Shown: positions 35,017-44,428 of the stretch, piece by piece
Numbering within the stretch: the first letter of the stretch is position 1
Layout of the letters: the number at the start of each line of letters is the position of its first letter
NCBI RefSeq assembly: GCF_002777975.1
Contig: NZ_NGVS01000033.1
Span: 574,337-629,576, forward strand
Source: Shewanella carassii
Lineage (GTDB): Bacteria; Pseudomonadota; Gammaproteobacteria; Enterobacterales; Shewanellaceae
Direction: 5' to 3'
Length of the DNA stretch: 55,240 bases
Made by a program: the position numbers and the translations under genes
Notes under the pieces: model-generated
Seen by the model: only the letters and a program-made list of their open reading frames with translations
Told to the model about the DNA's origin: nothing
The model's database searches: none

Positions 35017-35367
35017 ATGGCCACACTCAGCCTGACAGCTTCAACTGCTGATTATCAAACCTATCGCCATGATTTTGCCCGCGGGGAACAGGATTACGAC
35101 CCCGCGACAGTCCACAAATTTGTTGCTGAAATGAAGCGCCAAGGCATGCTACTCAACGAGTTTAGTTGGGACGATTGGTACCAAAACAGCCATATGGTCG
35201 ACAGGCCTGAATATATCGCCGATGCTTCCTTGTATGAATGCCGCTTGCTGCTCAGTGCCATGGTGCGCTTAGAGCGTTTCAGCCCGGGTGTCCTGCAGAA
35301 CATGCGCCGTCAGGGGGTCATGTTGGCCTTACTGGAAAGAATGCAGCAATTGCAAAAGGCGGCCTGA
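35017..35367 (+). CDS. DUF6508 family protein
   Basis: 116 residues, soluble and mostly helical, starting at ATG after AGGAG. The stretch FSWDDWYQNSHMVDRPEYIADASLYECRLLLSAMVRLERFSPGVLQ holds the W..W...N......I..A....LR.LLTA.VR..RF..G pattern I associate with DUF6508. Function unknown. It is a single gene with its own terminator-like hairpin downstream. Confidence 0.75.
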   Translation: MATLSLTASTADYQTYRHDFARGEQDYDPATVHKFVAEMKRQGMLLNEFSWDDWYQNSHMVDRPEYIADASLYECRLLLSAMVRLERFSPGVLQNMRRQGVMLALLERMQQLQKAA

Positions 35368-35693
35368 GGATATTCGGTCGCTGTTACCGTGCATTTTGCG
35401 GCCATGATCCCGTCATCGGCAGGCTTTTTATTCAGGGCTCCTTTGGGGGCCCTGATGGTTTTTGAGCCATTATTCTTTAGTCTAAAAGCCGGTTTCCTTG
35501 CTTGTTATTCCAATGCGCCATTCGTTAGAGTCGTTATGAACCCTGCGCCCAGGCCGCAGTGAAAGCCGATCATTGCCGCTGTTTTTGATGCTTTTCAGAC
35601 GCTGTCAATATGGCTTCACACTGTGAGGGGAGGGCCGCCGGCTCAGGGTGACAGACTCTTCCTATAACGATAAAACAACGCACGGAGGCTTAG
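35368..35693. other. Intergenic region before the acyl-CoA synthetase
   Basis: 326 bp with no gene visible. It holds the terminator at 35433-35463 and presumably the promoter of the acyl-CoA synthetase; I see no convincing PsrA or FadR site. Confidence 0.45.
35433..35463 (+). terminator. Terminator after the DUF6508 gene
   Basis: CAGGGCTCC-TTTG-GGGGCCCTG with one G-T pair, then ATGGTTTTT. Confidence 0.65.
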
Positions 35694-37415
35694 ATGTCTG
35701 CCAACAAGACAAGCAAGCAACTCAATGATTTACCTCTGTCACAGAGCCGTTATCTGGGGCACAGTAATACTCCCTTGATAGACAAGACCATAGGTCAGTA
35801 TTTGCAGGATATCTGCAACCGCTATCCGGACAATACAGCTGTGGTGATGCATCATCAGCAATTGCGCTGGAGTTATGCGCGCTATCTTGAAGAGATAGAT
35901 AAGTTGGCCACAGGCCTGTTGGCACTGGGTATCGGCCCCGGGGACAGGGTCGGGATCTGGTCGCCTAATAATATCGAGTGGTGTCTGACTCAGTTTGCCA
36001 CCGCCAGAATTGGCGCCATCATGGTGTGCATCAACCCGGCTTATCGCCCGGAAGAGCTGGAATATGCACTTACCAATGTGGGCTGTAAGGCTCTGATCAC
36101 TCACGATAAGTTTAAGTCCAGCGATTACCTAGCGATGCTGAATGAGTTGGCGCCGGAGCTCAGTGATGCCGAGCCTGGTAAGCTGGTGTCCAGTCGTCTG
36201 CCGGAACTGCGCTGCGTTATTCGCACCGGCAGTGACAAGACGCCGGGCATGCTGAATTTCCCCGAGGTATGTGCCATGGGCTCTGAGGCGGAATATGCCG
36301 ATCTCAAAGGCATAGGTGAGCGTCTATCGCCCCATGAGGCCATTAACATCCAGTTCACCTCAGGCACCACGGGTAACCCCAAAGGCGCCACTCTGACCCA
36401 CCATAATATTCTCAACAACGGCATGCTGGTGGCCGACGCCATGGGCTTTGGCCCGGATGATAAGCTTTGTATTCCCGTGCCCCTGTATCACTGTTTTGGC
36501 ATGGTGCTGGGGAATCTGGTGTGTCTGGCCAAAGGCGCCACGGCCGTATTCCCATCCGATGCCTTTGACCCTACTACTACCCTCAAGGTGGTCGAGCAGG
36601 AGCGCTGCACCGGACTGCATGGGGTGCCGACCATGTTTATCGCCGAATTGGAGCTGGCCAATTTCCAGGAGTATGACCTCAGCAGTTTGCGCACCGGGGT
36701 GATGGCCGGCGCCACCTGTCCTGAGGAGTTGATGAAACGGGTGCATAAGCTGATGCATATGACAGAAGTCGTTATCGCTTACGGCCAAACGGAATGCAGC
36801 CCGATCAATAACATGACAGAGGTGGAATCTTCATTCGAGAAACAAGTCACTACCGTTGGCCGGGCACTGCCCCATACCGAGGTGAAGATCATTGATGAAT
36901 TCGGTGAGATTGTACCTGTAGGGCAGCCGGGGGAAGTCTGTAGCCGAGGTTATTGTGTGATGCAGGGTTACTGGAACGATCCGGCCAAAACCCAAGCTAC
37001 CATAGATAAAGAAGGCTGGCTGCATTCGGGCGATCTCGGAGTGATGGACAGCGAAGGATATGTACAGATAGTCGGTCGCATCAAAGACATGATTATCCGG
37101 GGCGGTGAGAACATCTATCCACGGGAGATTGAAGAGAAACTCTACACCCATAGTGAAATTCAAGATGCTGCAGTATTCGGGGTACAGAGTGAAAAATACG
37201 GTGAAGAGGTGTGCGCCTGGATCAAGATACGTCCCGGCAGTACCGTCACTGAAGATGAAATCCGTCACTTCCTGACCGAGAAGGTGGCTTATTTCAAGGT
37301 GCCGCGTTATATCAAGTTTGTTGAACAATACCCTATGACGGTCACCGGCAAAATCCAGAAGTTCCGCATGCGTGAGCTGATGTATGAAGAGCTGCACCGG
37401 GATATCAACGCTTGA
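35694..37415 (+). CDS. AMP-forming acyl-CoA synthetase
   Basis: 573 residues. It activates a carboxylic acid with ATP and CoA. The AMP-binding signature FTSGTTGNPKGATLTHHN, the A5-type motif AYGQTECSP, LHSGDLGVMD, the hinge GRIKDMIIRGGENIYPREIE and the catalytic Lys region TGKIQKFRMRE are all intact. Overall it resembles ACSF2-like medium-chain synthetases more than FadD. Start is ATG after ACGGAGG. It is a single gene with a terminator on each side, and the acid cannot be named. Confidence 0.93.
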   Translation: MSANKTSKQLNDLPLSQSRYLGHSNTPLIDKTIGQYLQDICNRYPDNTAVVMHHQQLRWSYARYLEEIDKLATGLLALGIGPGDRVGIWSPNNIEWCLTQFATARIGAIMVCINPAYRPEELEYALTNVGCKALITHDKFKSSDYLAMLNELAPELSDAEPGKLVSSRLPELRCVIRTGSDKTPGMLNFPEVCAMGSEAEYADLKGIGERLSPHEAINIQFTSGTTGNPKGATLTHHNILNNGMLVADAMGFGPDDKLCIPVPLYHCFGMVLGNLVCLAKGATAVFPSDAFDPTTTLKVVEQERCTGLHGVPTMFIAELELANFQEYDLSSLRTGVMAGATCPEELMKRVHKLMHMTEVVIAYGQTECSPINNMTEVESSFEKQVTTVGRALPHTEVKIIDEFGEIVPVGQPGEVCSRGYCVMQGYWNDPAKTQATIDKEGWLHSGDLGVMDSEGYVQIVGRIKDMIIRGGENIYPREIEEKLYTHSEIQDAAVFGVQSEKYGEEVCAWIKIRPGSTVTEDEIRHFLTEKVAYFKVPRYIKFVEQYPMTVTGKIQKFRMRELMYEELHRDINA

Positions 37416-37440
37416 GTCATTTAAACCGCAACAGTAAAAG

Positions 37441-37465
37441 AGAAGCGCCGCATTGCGGCGCTTCT
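37441..37465. terminator. Terminator between the acyl-CoA synthetase and ccpA
   Basis: AGAAGCGCCGC-ATT-GCGGCGCTTCT, an 11-bp stem with flanking A and T tracts, between convergent genes. Confidence 0.9.
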
Positions 37466-37478
37466 TTATGGTCATGAA

Positions 37479-38468
37479 TTACTTGCCGAAAGGAATCGGT
37501 CTAGGGGTGTCTTTGTTGGATGGCGGCAGAATGGGCATTTCAACCTTGGGCTGTTCGCCGGTCAGCGACTTGAGGAAGGCCACCATCTCTTGGGTTTCTT
37601 TCTCGGTCAGCTTCTGACCCAACTGGATATCCGACATGGTGTTGACCGCCTCCTCCAGCTCCCAAACACTGCCGTCATGGAAGTAGGGGTAGGTGAGTTC
37701 AATATTACGCAGTGTCGGCACCTTGAACACCATCTTGTCGGCTTCCTTACCCGTTACTGCCTTGCGGCCTTCAGCAGGGTTATCCGTGTGGAAAGGCTTG
37801 ATAAGTCCCATCTTCATATACATGGTGCCACCGACCGCCGGACCATTGTGGCAAGCGACACAGCCTTTGTCCTTGAACAGTTGATAACCGGCTTTGGCTT
37901 CGGCGCTGATGGCATTTTTGTCCCCTTCCAGATACTTGTCAAAGGGACTGTTGGGGGTCACCAATGTCTTTTCAAAGGCGGCAATTGCATCTGTTATCCT
38001 GTCGATGTTGACCTCTTCAGAGCCGTAAACCTGCTTGAAGCGGGCGCGGTAAGCCGGCATGGAGGCAACGGTTTCGGACGCCAGTTCATGAGTAAATCCC
38101 ATCTCCTTGGGGTTGGCTATTGGACCTGCGGCCTGTTCCTTGAGATCTTTGGCGCGGCCATCCCAGAACTGTGCCAGCATATAATCGGCGTTCAATACGG
38201 TAGGCGAGTTGATAGGACCTTCTTGCCAGGCATGACCGATAGAGGTTGGCAGGGCATCTACCCCTCCCATGGAAAGATTGTGACATGAATTACAGGAGAT
38301 AAACCCGGACTTTGATAATCTGGGTTCGAAGTAAAGCATTTTTCCGAGTTCGACTTTTTCCGGCTCGGTGATTTTCACCGGCTTGATAATTTCGATAGGC
38401 TCAGCCGCCTGAGCCGCAGTCATCCCGAGGGCTGCCGTTACAGCCATGACCAGTGCTTGATATCTCAT
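37479..38468 (-). CDS. ccpA: Dihaem cytochrome c peroxidase
   Basis: 329 residues from ATG 38468 (GAGGTG upstream). A signal peptide (about AAQA-AEPIE) sends it to the periplasm. The two haem c sites CNSCH (low-potential peroxidatic) and CVACH (high-potential electron-transfer) are present, with DGRAKDLKEQA and FKVPTLRNIELTYPYFHDGS, all marks of CcpA/MauG-type peroxidases. It reduces H2O2 using respiratory c-type cytochromes. A weak FNR-like half site (TTGATTTAG) lies about 100 bp upstream; control by oxygen is known for Shewanella CcpA but not proven by this sequence. Confidence 0.95.
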   Translation of the reverse strand: MRYQALVMAVTAALGMTAAQAAEPIEIIKPVKITEPEKVELGKMLYFEPRLSKSGFISCNSCHNLSMGGVDALPTSIGHAWQEGPINSPTVLNADYMLAQFWDGRAKDLKEQAAGPIANPKEMGFTHELASETVASMPAYRARFKQVYGSEEVNIDRITDAIAAFEKTLVTPNSPFDKYLEGDKNAISAEAKAGYQLFKDKGCVACHNGPAVGGTMYMKMGLIKPFHTDNPAEGRKAVTGKEADKMVFKVPTLRNIELTYPYFHDGSVWELEEAVNTMSDIQLGQKLTEKETQEMVAFLKSLTGEQPKVEMPILPPSNKDTPRPIPFGK

Positions 38469-38815
38469 TGCTATCACCTCTAATAGACTTACTATGTGTG
38501 TGGTTATTGGTCCATCATAGTGAGCGGTGAGCAGCTTTGACAGATGTTAATATCGATTGGCTCTATCGTTGATTTAGATGGTTTTTTTGTGATGATCGCC
38601 GCGGTTTTAGCCACTGAATTTAGCTATCTTGCTCGAATCAACTTTTTCCTGATTTTCACTCACCATCACAATTAAACTCTAAAATGTGCGACAGGTTGCG
38701 TTTTTATGCTCGCAGCAACGCATATTAAGGGTAAGGGGTGTCTGATATCGACAAGCTATACTCTGTTAACGTTCTGAATGCTTGTGGGATTGGCCTTGGC
38801 AAACGGAGTAAGATT

Positions 38816-39580
38816 ATGGCAAGAACAGCTATCACCTTTTTCGACCGGTCTGCGCTGCTCGTTCTCTTATTGCTGCTTTATTGTGGCATTTCTTCTGCAC
38901 GTGCCGAGACTCTGCAACTGAGCTCGCTTAATTGGCCTCCCTACAGTGGTCAAATGCTGCAACAGCAGGGAGCCTGTGTTGCCGTGGTCAAGGCGGCACT
39001 CGCCGCCATGGGCCATGAACTCAAAATTAATTTCTACCCCTGGAGCCGGGCAGTGAAGTTGGCGGGCATGCCTGGTTCACCCTATCTTGGTTACTTTCCC
39101 GAGTATTATCATCAAAGTGACAAGTTTATTTTTTCTAAGCCGTTAGGCTTCAGTCAATTGGCACTGGTGGAGCAAGCCCAGCGGCCAGTGAGCTGGCAAC
39201 AGTTGCAGGACTTGCAGCGTTACAATCTCGGAGTGGTAAAGGGCTATGTTAATACCGAGAGCCTAGATCGGGCCATGGACTCAGGCCGGCAACCCTTCGA
39301 GCTGGCTAATTCCGATGAACAAAACCTTCGCAAATTGGCGGCCGCCAGAATTGATGCCGTGGTGATCGATGCCAATGTCTATCGTTACCTGTTGCGGCAA
39401 CAGGGGATGGAGGAGTTGGAGGGTAAGCTTAAACTGAATCGGCAATTGCTGGCCAGCAAGGGCTTGCTGGTGGCTTTTCGAAATTCCGAAGAGGGACAAC
39501 GCTGGCGGGATATTTTCGACCAGGGGCTGGCTCGAATTGATGCCAAGAGTATATTGGAGCAACACTTAAAGTATCATTGA
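38816..39580 (+). CDS. Periplasmic solute-binding-like protein (SBP_bac_3 type)
   Basis: 254 residues from ATG 38816 (GGAG 8 bases upstream; an earlier in-frame start at 38738 precedes the signal peptide without reason). Signal peptide ends near SARA-ETLQ. SSLNWPPYSGQMLQQQGACVAVVKAAL and FYPWSRAVKLA are typical of the two-lobed amino-acid-binding fold found in many Shewanella and Vibrio single-gene 'transporter substrate-binding' proteins without a permease. It starts a three-gene run with the M14 enzyme and a hydrolase. Confidence 0.85.
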   Translation: MARTAITFFDRSALLVLLLLLYCGISSARAETLQLSSLNWPPYSGQMLQQQGACVAVVKAALAAMGHELKINFYPWSRAVKLAGMPGSPYLGYFPEYYHQSDKFIFSKPLGFSQLALVEQAQRPVSWQQLQDLQRYNLGVVKGYVNTESLDRAMDSGRQPFELANSDEQNLRKLAAARIDAVVIDANVYRYLLRQQGMEELEGKLKLNRQLLASKGLLVAFRNSEEGQRWRDIFDQGLARIDAKSILEQHLKYH

Positions 39581-39581
39581 G

Positions 39582-40661
39582 TTGTCATCCAAGGCGGCTA
39601 AATTGAGCACTTTACCCCAGATGGACGTGTCTGTGACAGAAAGTGCCTATGAGCTTGAACTGCTTGCCGAGTTGGAGCATAAATACCAGCAACACTTGAA
39701 TGCCAGGTCTTTGGCCCAAGTCGGCTTTGCCGGGAAGACGCACGATGTACGGGCGCTGGAGCTGGGGAACCCAAATTCCAGGGTGCCCACAGTGCTGTTC
39801 GTCGGCGGTGTTCACGGGGTAGAGCGTATCGGCAGCCAGGTGATACTGGCGCTTCTTGGCAGCTTGTTGACCCGCTGCAGTTGGGATAAGCATCTGCAGT
39901 TGATGTTAACTCAGATACGGCTGGCGTTTGTACCTGTGTTGAATCCCATCGGCCTTATCAGGGGAACTCGCGCCAATGGCAATGGGGTCGATTTGATGCG
40001 CAATGCTCCCATAGATGCCCGCGGCTCAGTGACTTTTATGGTCGGCGGTCAACGGTTTTCCCGCCATCTTCCCTGGTATCGGGGCCGCAGCAATCAGCTG
40101 GAAGCCGAGACCCGGGCGATTATTGACTACAGTAATGATCTTATGGCCCGCGGCAGCAGCTTGATTGTGCTCGATGCTCACTCAGGTTTTGGCCTGGTGG
40201 ACCATATCTGGTTTCCCTTTGCCTGTAAGGACACGCCTTTTGCCCGCCTGGGGGAGGTGTATCATTTAAAGCAGTTGTTCGAAATGAGCTACCCCCATCA
40301 TTGTCACTATCATATTGCGCCTCAAAGCTGCTTCTATCGCACCCACGGCGATATTTGGGATTATTTGGTCAGTGGTAACCCCCAAGTGCCTTTCCTACCT
40401 TTAACGCTGGAAATGGGCTCCTGGGCCTGGGTTAAAAAGAATCCCAGGCAATTGCTGCGCTTCTCCGGTTATTTCAACCCTCAAAAGCAGCACAGGCTAC
40501 AGCGTATTTTACGGCGTCACTTTACCCTGATGCAGTTCTTGCTCGATGTGGGGTATGCTCAGGTACTGGAACAACTGCCTGAACTTCATCGGCATCACCT
40601 GGACTATCAGGCACGAAACTTTTGGTATCCACAAGCGGCGGAGAAACCAAGTCATGACTGA
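39582..40661 (+). CDS. M14 family zinc carboxypeptidase/deacylase-like protein
   Basis: 359 residues from TTG 39582; alternative starts TTG 39603 and ATG 39621 cannot be ruled out. Zinc ligands are His78 and Glu81 (GGVHGVERIG) and His200 (LDAHSGFG); Glu277 (LTLEMGSW) is the likely catalytic base; NGNGVDLMRNAP is the substrate-binding arginine block. It has no signal peptide, so it acts in the cytoplasm, perhaps on peptides or acyl amino acids. It begins 1 bp after the binding protein stop and overlaps the next gene by 8 bp, so the three are translated as a unit. Confidence 0.87.
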   Translation: MSSKAAKLSTLPQMDVSVTESAYELELLAELEHKYQQHLNARSLAQVGFAGKTHDVRALELGNPNSRVPTVLFVGGVHGVERIGSQVILALLGSLLTRCSWDKHLQLMLTQIRLAFVPVLNPIGLIRGTRANGNGVDLMRNAPIDARGSVTFMVGGQRFSRHLPWYRGRSNQLEAETRAIIDYSNDLMARGSSLIVLDAHSGFGLVDHIWFPFACKDTPFARLGEVYHLKQLFEMSYPHHCHYHIAPQSCFYRTHGDIWDYLVSGNPQVPFLPLTLEMGSWAWVKKNPRQLLRFSGYFNPQKQHRLQRILRRHFTLMQFLLDVGYAQVLEQLPELHRHHLDYQARNFWYPQAAEKPSHD

Positions 40662-41430
40662 GCAGCAAACCTGGGTGCTGATCCGTGGTCTGATGCGCGA
40701 TAAACGTCATTGGCAGGCCTTTGCCGATAATCTGCTGGCGGCGGGGTTTCGGGTGGAGCTCATCGATCTGCCGGGAAATGGCGATAGGGTGGCGGATACC
40801 AGTCCCTGGGATATTCAGGATTATGCCGACTTTGTTGCAGATGAACTGCTGCGGCGCAAGGTGGCTAAATGCCGAATATTGGCTATCTCCATGGGCGCCA
40901 TGGTGGCCATGGCACTTGGCGGGAAAAATGACGTTGAAGATGGCTGCCAAAAGGAATTTCAGATTGAGGGGCTTTTATTGCTCAACAGCAGCGCCGCCGA
41001 TCTTTCTCCTTGGTATCAGAGATTTCGGCTGCAAGCCCTGCTGCGAGCCTTGTGCGCTAGAGTCAAAGGCGAGGGCATTCAATGGCGCGAGGCGACGATT
41101 CTTGCGCTTACCAGTCTTGCCCATGCCAAAGATAAGTCTCTGTGTCGTCACTGGAGCCAACTGGCGCTTGAGGCCAAAACCACACTCGCCAATGGCCTGC
41201 GACAAATTGTTGCCTCGGCCCGCTTTCGCTCTCCGGCTAACTTGCGGGTGCCGGCAACAATTGTTTATGGCTGTGATGATCGCCTGGTTTCGCCCAAGTG
41301 CAGCGTTCGCCTGGCAGCTAAATATCGGCAAAAGCCGATTCCTTTTTGCCGCTGCGGTCATGATGTGGCGCTGGATAGGCCTGAGTTATTGCTGGAGTTG
41401 GTGCAGCGCTTGAGTCGACAAATGCCCTAG
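40654..41430 (+). CDS. Alpha/beta hydrolase
   Basis: 258 residues from ATG 40654, overlapping the M14 gene end by 8 bp. Nucleophile Ser79 sits in LAISMGAM, a GxSxG variant with Ala in the first place; the acid is probably Asp in YGCDDRLVSP and the base His in CGHDVALDRPE. HWQAFADNLLAAGFRVELIDLPGNG is the oxyanion side. Substrate unknown; linkage to the M14 enzyme suggests they act on the same small molecule. A long-loop hairpin terminator follows. Confidence 0.88.
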   Translation: MTEQQTWVLIRGLMRDKRHWQAFADNLLAAGFRVELIDLPGNGDRVADTSPWDIQDYADFVADELLRRKVAKCRILAISMGAMVAMALGGKNDVEDGCQKEFQIEGLLLLNSSAADLSPWYQRFRLQALLRALCARVKGEGIQWREATILALTSLAHAKDKSLCRHWSQLALEAKTTLANGLRQIVASARFRSPANLRVPATIVYGCDDRLVSPKCSVRLAAKYRQKPIPFCRCGHDVALDRPELLLELVQRLSRQMP

Positions 41431-41450
41431 ACTTGTCTGGGGAAAGTTTG

Positions 41451-41492
41451 AGCCCAGGTCAAAATCGAGTCAGATATCCGACCTGGGCTTTG
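41451..41492 (+). terminator. Terminator of the hydrolase operon
   Basis: AGCCCAGGTC pairs with GACCTGGGCT across a 19-base loop and is followed by TTTGTGG; usable in one direction mainly. Confidence 0.65.
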
Positions 41493-41495
41493 TGG

Positions 41496-41903
41496 TTAAT
41501 GGGAGGCGACCACTGTCTTGCCTATAGGTGTTAAAGAGAGCAAGGCCAGCTTCAGATGCTGAATGCCAAAAGGTATGCCTATGATGGTGACAAAGCAGGC
41601 CAGGGCGTGGGTCAGGTGGCCTATCGCCAGCCAAATTCCGAACAGCAGGAACCAGATGATGTTACCGACCATACCCAGGGCGCCGGTGCCCAAATCTTCG
41701 CGGCCAGAGAGCCTGTCGCGGCTGATATGTTCCTGACCGAAGGGCCAGAATGCCAGTTCACCTATGACAAAACAGGCGCGGCCGAATGGGATACCTATGA
41801 TACTGATAAAACAGAGCAAGCCGACAAACCACCAGGCCAGTCCCATGACAAAGCCGCCAAGAATAAACCAGGCAATATTAAAAATAAGACGCAAAATAGC
41901 CAT
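41496..41903 (-). CDS. yccF: YccF domain inner-membrane protein
   Basis: 135 residues from ATG 41903 (AAAGGAG upstream). Two copies of the YccF repeat are visible: NIAWFILGGFVMGLAWWFVG with ISIIGIPFGRACF, and NIIWFLLFGIWLAIGHLTHA with VTIIGIPFGIQHLKL, each with two membrane helices. Function unknown. It converges on the hydrolase operon. Confidence 0.93.
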   Translation of the reverse strand: MAILRLIFNIAWFILGGFVMGLAWWFVGLLCFISIIGIPFGRACFVIGELAFWPFGQEHISRDRLSGREDLGTGALGMVGNIIWFLLFGIWLAIGHLTHALACFVTIIGIPFGIQHLKLALLSLTPIGKTVVASH

Positions 41904-42249
41904 TGAGTGCTCCTTTAAATGGCGGTTCAGCCACATAGTTTTGCTGTAAAGCTTGGGGATATTTCGATTAATAGCCAGAAGTATGCCATAATTATAACCT
42001 GTTGAATAATATTGGATATTTCTATTTGTGTGCCTGGGCGGATGGCGGCGATTGGTGGTTTATACCAATAAGTGGCGATAATCATCATAGAGTGAAGCCG
42101 CAATGGATTAGCCACCAAGCCATCACTTAGTCGGCATAAAGCCATGGTGCCTGTGAGGATTTGTGGCCTGAATCCTGTCCTCCTTGGCGGCAAACACATA
42201 CAATAGCTATCCCTTGCACACCTTAGCCTTGAAATATATCGCCAGTGCC
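41904..42249. other. Intergenic region
   Basis: About 346 bp between divergent yccF and the desulfhydrase-like gene. Frames extend into it but have no family match; I see no RNA gene or strong operator. Confidence 0.4.
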
Positions 42250-43188
42250 ATGTCTTTAGCCGATTTCAAACTGGATAAAACCCCGGTTCAAGCCTTTGAG
42301 TTTCGGGGACATCAGCTGTTTATCAAGCGCGATGATCTACTTCATCCCAGTTTCAGTGGGAATAAGGCGCGCAAGTTCCGTTATTTCCTCGACCATGACT
42401 TTCCCGGTATCAAGCGCCTGATAGGTTATGGTTCGGCCCAGGCCAACTCACTCTACTCTATGGCGGCGCTGGCCAAACTCAAAGGTTGGCAGCTGGACTT
42501 TTATGTGGATCACCTGCCGGACTGGTTGCAGCAGCGCCCCCTGGGTAACTATCGCGCCGCGTTGGAATTGGGTGCACGGGTGATAGCCGTAAAGAATACG
42601 CCCAACGCCGAGTTGATGACCGGCATGACTCTGGAGAACTTTGTCAGGCAGCATATTGTACCTGAGTGCGAGCACAGCCTGTTCGTTCCCGAAGGGGGCC
42701 GCTGTAGTTATGCCGAATACGGCGTGGCTCAGTTGGGCACCGAGATTTTACAGTGGCAGCAGCAACAGGCTGCCCATAACCTCAAGCTGTTTCTGCCATC
42801 GGGGACTGGTACAACGGCACTGTTTCTACAGAAGTATTTTTGTGAGCAACAGGCTGATATTGAAGTGCTGACCTGCGCCGTGGTCGGCGGAGACAGTTAC
42901 CTCAAGACCCAGTTGCTTGAGTTATCGCCCGATGAGGCATTGCATCCAACTATTGTTACACCCGAGCGTAAGTATCATTTTGGCAAGTGTTACCCCGAGT
43001 TTTACCAACTTTGGCAAGAGCTGGAGCAAAGCGGTATCCGCTTTGAGCTCTTGTACGATCCGCTCGGCTGGCAAGTGTTGCTCGACTTCTTGCGATGTGA
43101 GGGCGACTGCCAGGTATTGTATCTGCATCAGGGGGGGCTCCTTGGTAATGAGTCCATGCTTCCCAGATACGGGCGTAAATACGGCTGA
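42250..43188 (+). CDS. D-cysteine desulfhydrase/ACC deaminase-like PLP enzyme
   Basis: 312 residues from ATG 42250; a frame upstream to 42184 is open but adds nothing like the family. PLP lysine is Lys39 in SFSGNKARKFRY; the phosphate loop is FLPSGTGTTALFL, and a typical C-terminal LHQGGLLGNESM follows. This fold-type II family includes D-cysteine desulfhydrase and 1-aminocyclopropane-1-carboxylate deaminase; the two cannot be told apart here. Its stop is 1 bp from the end of the convergent Cys-rich gene. Confidence 0.9.
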   Translation: MSLADFKLDKTPVQAFEFRGHQLFIKRDDLLHPSFSGNKARKFRYFLDHDFPGIKRLIGYGSAQANSLYSMAALAKLKGWQLDFYVDHLPDWLQQRPLGNYRAALELGARVIAVKNTPNAELMTGMTLENFVRQHIVPECEHSLFVPEGGRCSYAEYGVAQLGTEILQWQQQQAAHNLKLFLPSGTGTTALFLQKYFCEQQADIEVLTCAVVGGDSYLKTQLLELSPDEALHPTIVTPERKYHFGKCYPEFYQLWQELEQSGIRFELLYDPLGWQVLLDFLRCEGDCQVLYLHQGGLLGNESMLPRYGRKYG

Positions 43189-43189
43189 T

Positions 43190-43501
43190 TCAGACCAGCT
43201 GGTTACGCTTGAGGATCTTATGAGTGCGCTCAGCCAAGCGCTGCAAGGATTTGAGATCGGCAAGCCCAGGCACTTCGTCATCGAGACGGGACTCCCAAAA
43301 GCATACCTCAGTGTCCAACATCTCCAGTATTTTCTTGGAGCAACCCAGGCATTTCCCGCCGCATAGGCTGGCTTCCGGCAAGTCCAGTGGAATACAGCGC
43401 CGGATCTCGCTAAGCAATGAGCGCATCGCTTCCGTGGTATTCGGTTTAATGGATCCGGGTTTAGTCACTCTGCTTTTAGCTGCTGTGATGGATTGATTCA
43501 A
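43190..43501 (-). CDS. Hypothetical Cys-cluster protein
   Basis: Up to 103 residues; starts at TTG 43501 or ATG 43426 are both possible (GGAAG precedes the ATG). A helical body carries CGGKCLGCSKK, a tight Cys set that may bind metal, and ends in a basic HKILKRNQLV. I recall similar small proteins in Shewanella but no function. Its 3' end nearly touches the desulfhydrase-like gene. Confidence 0.65.
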   Translation of the reverse strand: MNQSITAAKSRVTKPGSIKPNTTEAMRSLLSEIRRCIPLDLPEASLCGGKCLGCSKKILEMLDTEVCFWESRLDDEVPGLADLKSLQRLAERTHKILKRNQLV

Positions 43502-43561
43502 GACAACACCGACAGATGAGTTTGTTAAGCATCAGCTTAATTCAAGTGGAAGGGTTGGAAA

Positions 43562-43690
43562 ATGATCTGGCGCTTGATTTACCTGTTTATCGCCATTTGG
43601 TCAGGCTGCTTCCCGGGATCACGGGAAAAGGCCTTGACCAAATGTGATGTTTTACCCGATTGCTGCTGGATAACAGTCCAATCTGCCTGA
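43562..43690 (+). CDS. Possible 42-residue small membrane ORF
   Basis: ATG 43562 follows GGAAGGGTTGGAAA and encodes a hydrophobic N-terminus (MIWRLIYLFIAIWSGC) and a Cys-containing tail. Only the ribosome-like site and the hydrophobic segment support it; it may be chance. Confidence 0.2.
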   Translation: MIWRLIYLFIAIWSGCFPGSREKALTKCDVLPDCCWITVQSA

Positions 43691-43741
43691 GCGCTCGATA
43701 CAGTGAGAGGATAGGGGTATCGAGTGGGCATTTCGACAGTC

Positions 43742-43915
43742 TTACTTATTGGCGCTCAGCAACCACTTCATAAACTTGAGGGTTTCTGTGCGCTTTGAGA
43801 AGGTTTGCTTCTTCTTGCCTTTGCTGTCGGTAAAGGCGATAGAGTTTTTGTTGATGGAAATTGAATCTACAGGAAAACTTACTGCGATTTCATGTCCGTT
43901 TACTTTGTATGACAT
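43742..43915 (-). CDS. Hypothetical small protein
   Basis: 57 residues from ATG 43915 with AAGGAG 8 bases upstream. The short chain looks like a five-strand beta unit with a basic centre (VNGHEIAVSFPVDSISINK; GKKKQTFSKRTETLKFMKWLL). No family recognised. The good ribosome site and balanced codon use make it more likely real than chance. Confidence 0.55.
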   Translation of the reverse strand: MSYKVNGHEIAVSFPVDSISINKNSIAFTDSKGKKKQTFSKRTETLKFMKWLLSANK

Positions 43916-44428
43916 AGGCCACACTCCTTATTTTCTGTTAGCGCCGATATTGGCGTATACAATCTTAACTATAGAAAATCCTTAGCATTTATTGCGAAAG
44001 ATGCGTTGGTTGACTATTGAATGTACCCAGTTTGTCAGCCTTTATCAAGCCCCCGACAGACTGAAGTGCAAAAAGACACTCCGGGTGTCAGCAGAACATC
44101 AGACCATCGCCGCAGCACAGAGTTCACCACAGCTGTGTGACATTTCAATTAAACTCAGGAATTGTTAACTGAACGGATTTACTTAAGCGGCCTGGAGCGA
44201 GATGGGACGAGCTGAGGGTACCTTAATATCGCCGGCAATTATATCGACAGTTGGCTATAAGTCAAGCAGTATAAATACTGAGCCGATATATCCGGAACTA
44301 CTTGTTTCTGCTAGTCTTTTTTGTTGAAGGTGCCAATAACCCCCTGGCGCACTCTGGCTTGAACACAGCTTGAAGTGCTTACACCGGATGGATTGGTACC
44401 TTATCTTATAGTGGCAAGGAGCGCGTTA
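43916..44428. other. Intergenic region before mscS
   Basis: About 510 bp. It includes the palindrome CACAGCTGTG near 44127-44137 within a CRP-like TCAC...GTGTGA context, and a TATAAAT-type element near 44271. No gene is visible. Confidence 0.4.

Noticed and set aside
38569..38581. FNR site upstream of ccpA
   Set aside because: TTGATTTAGATGG matches only one half of TTGATnnnnATCAA well, so it is not listed as a site.
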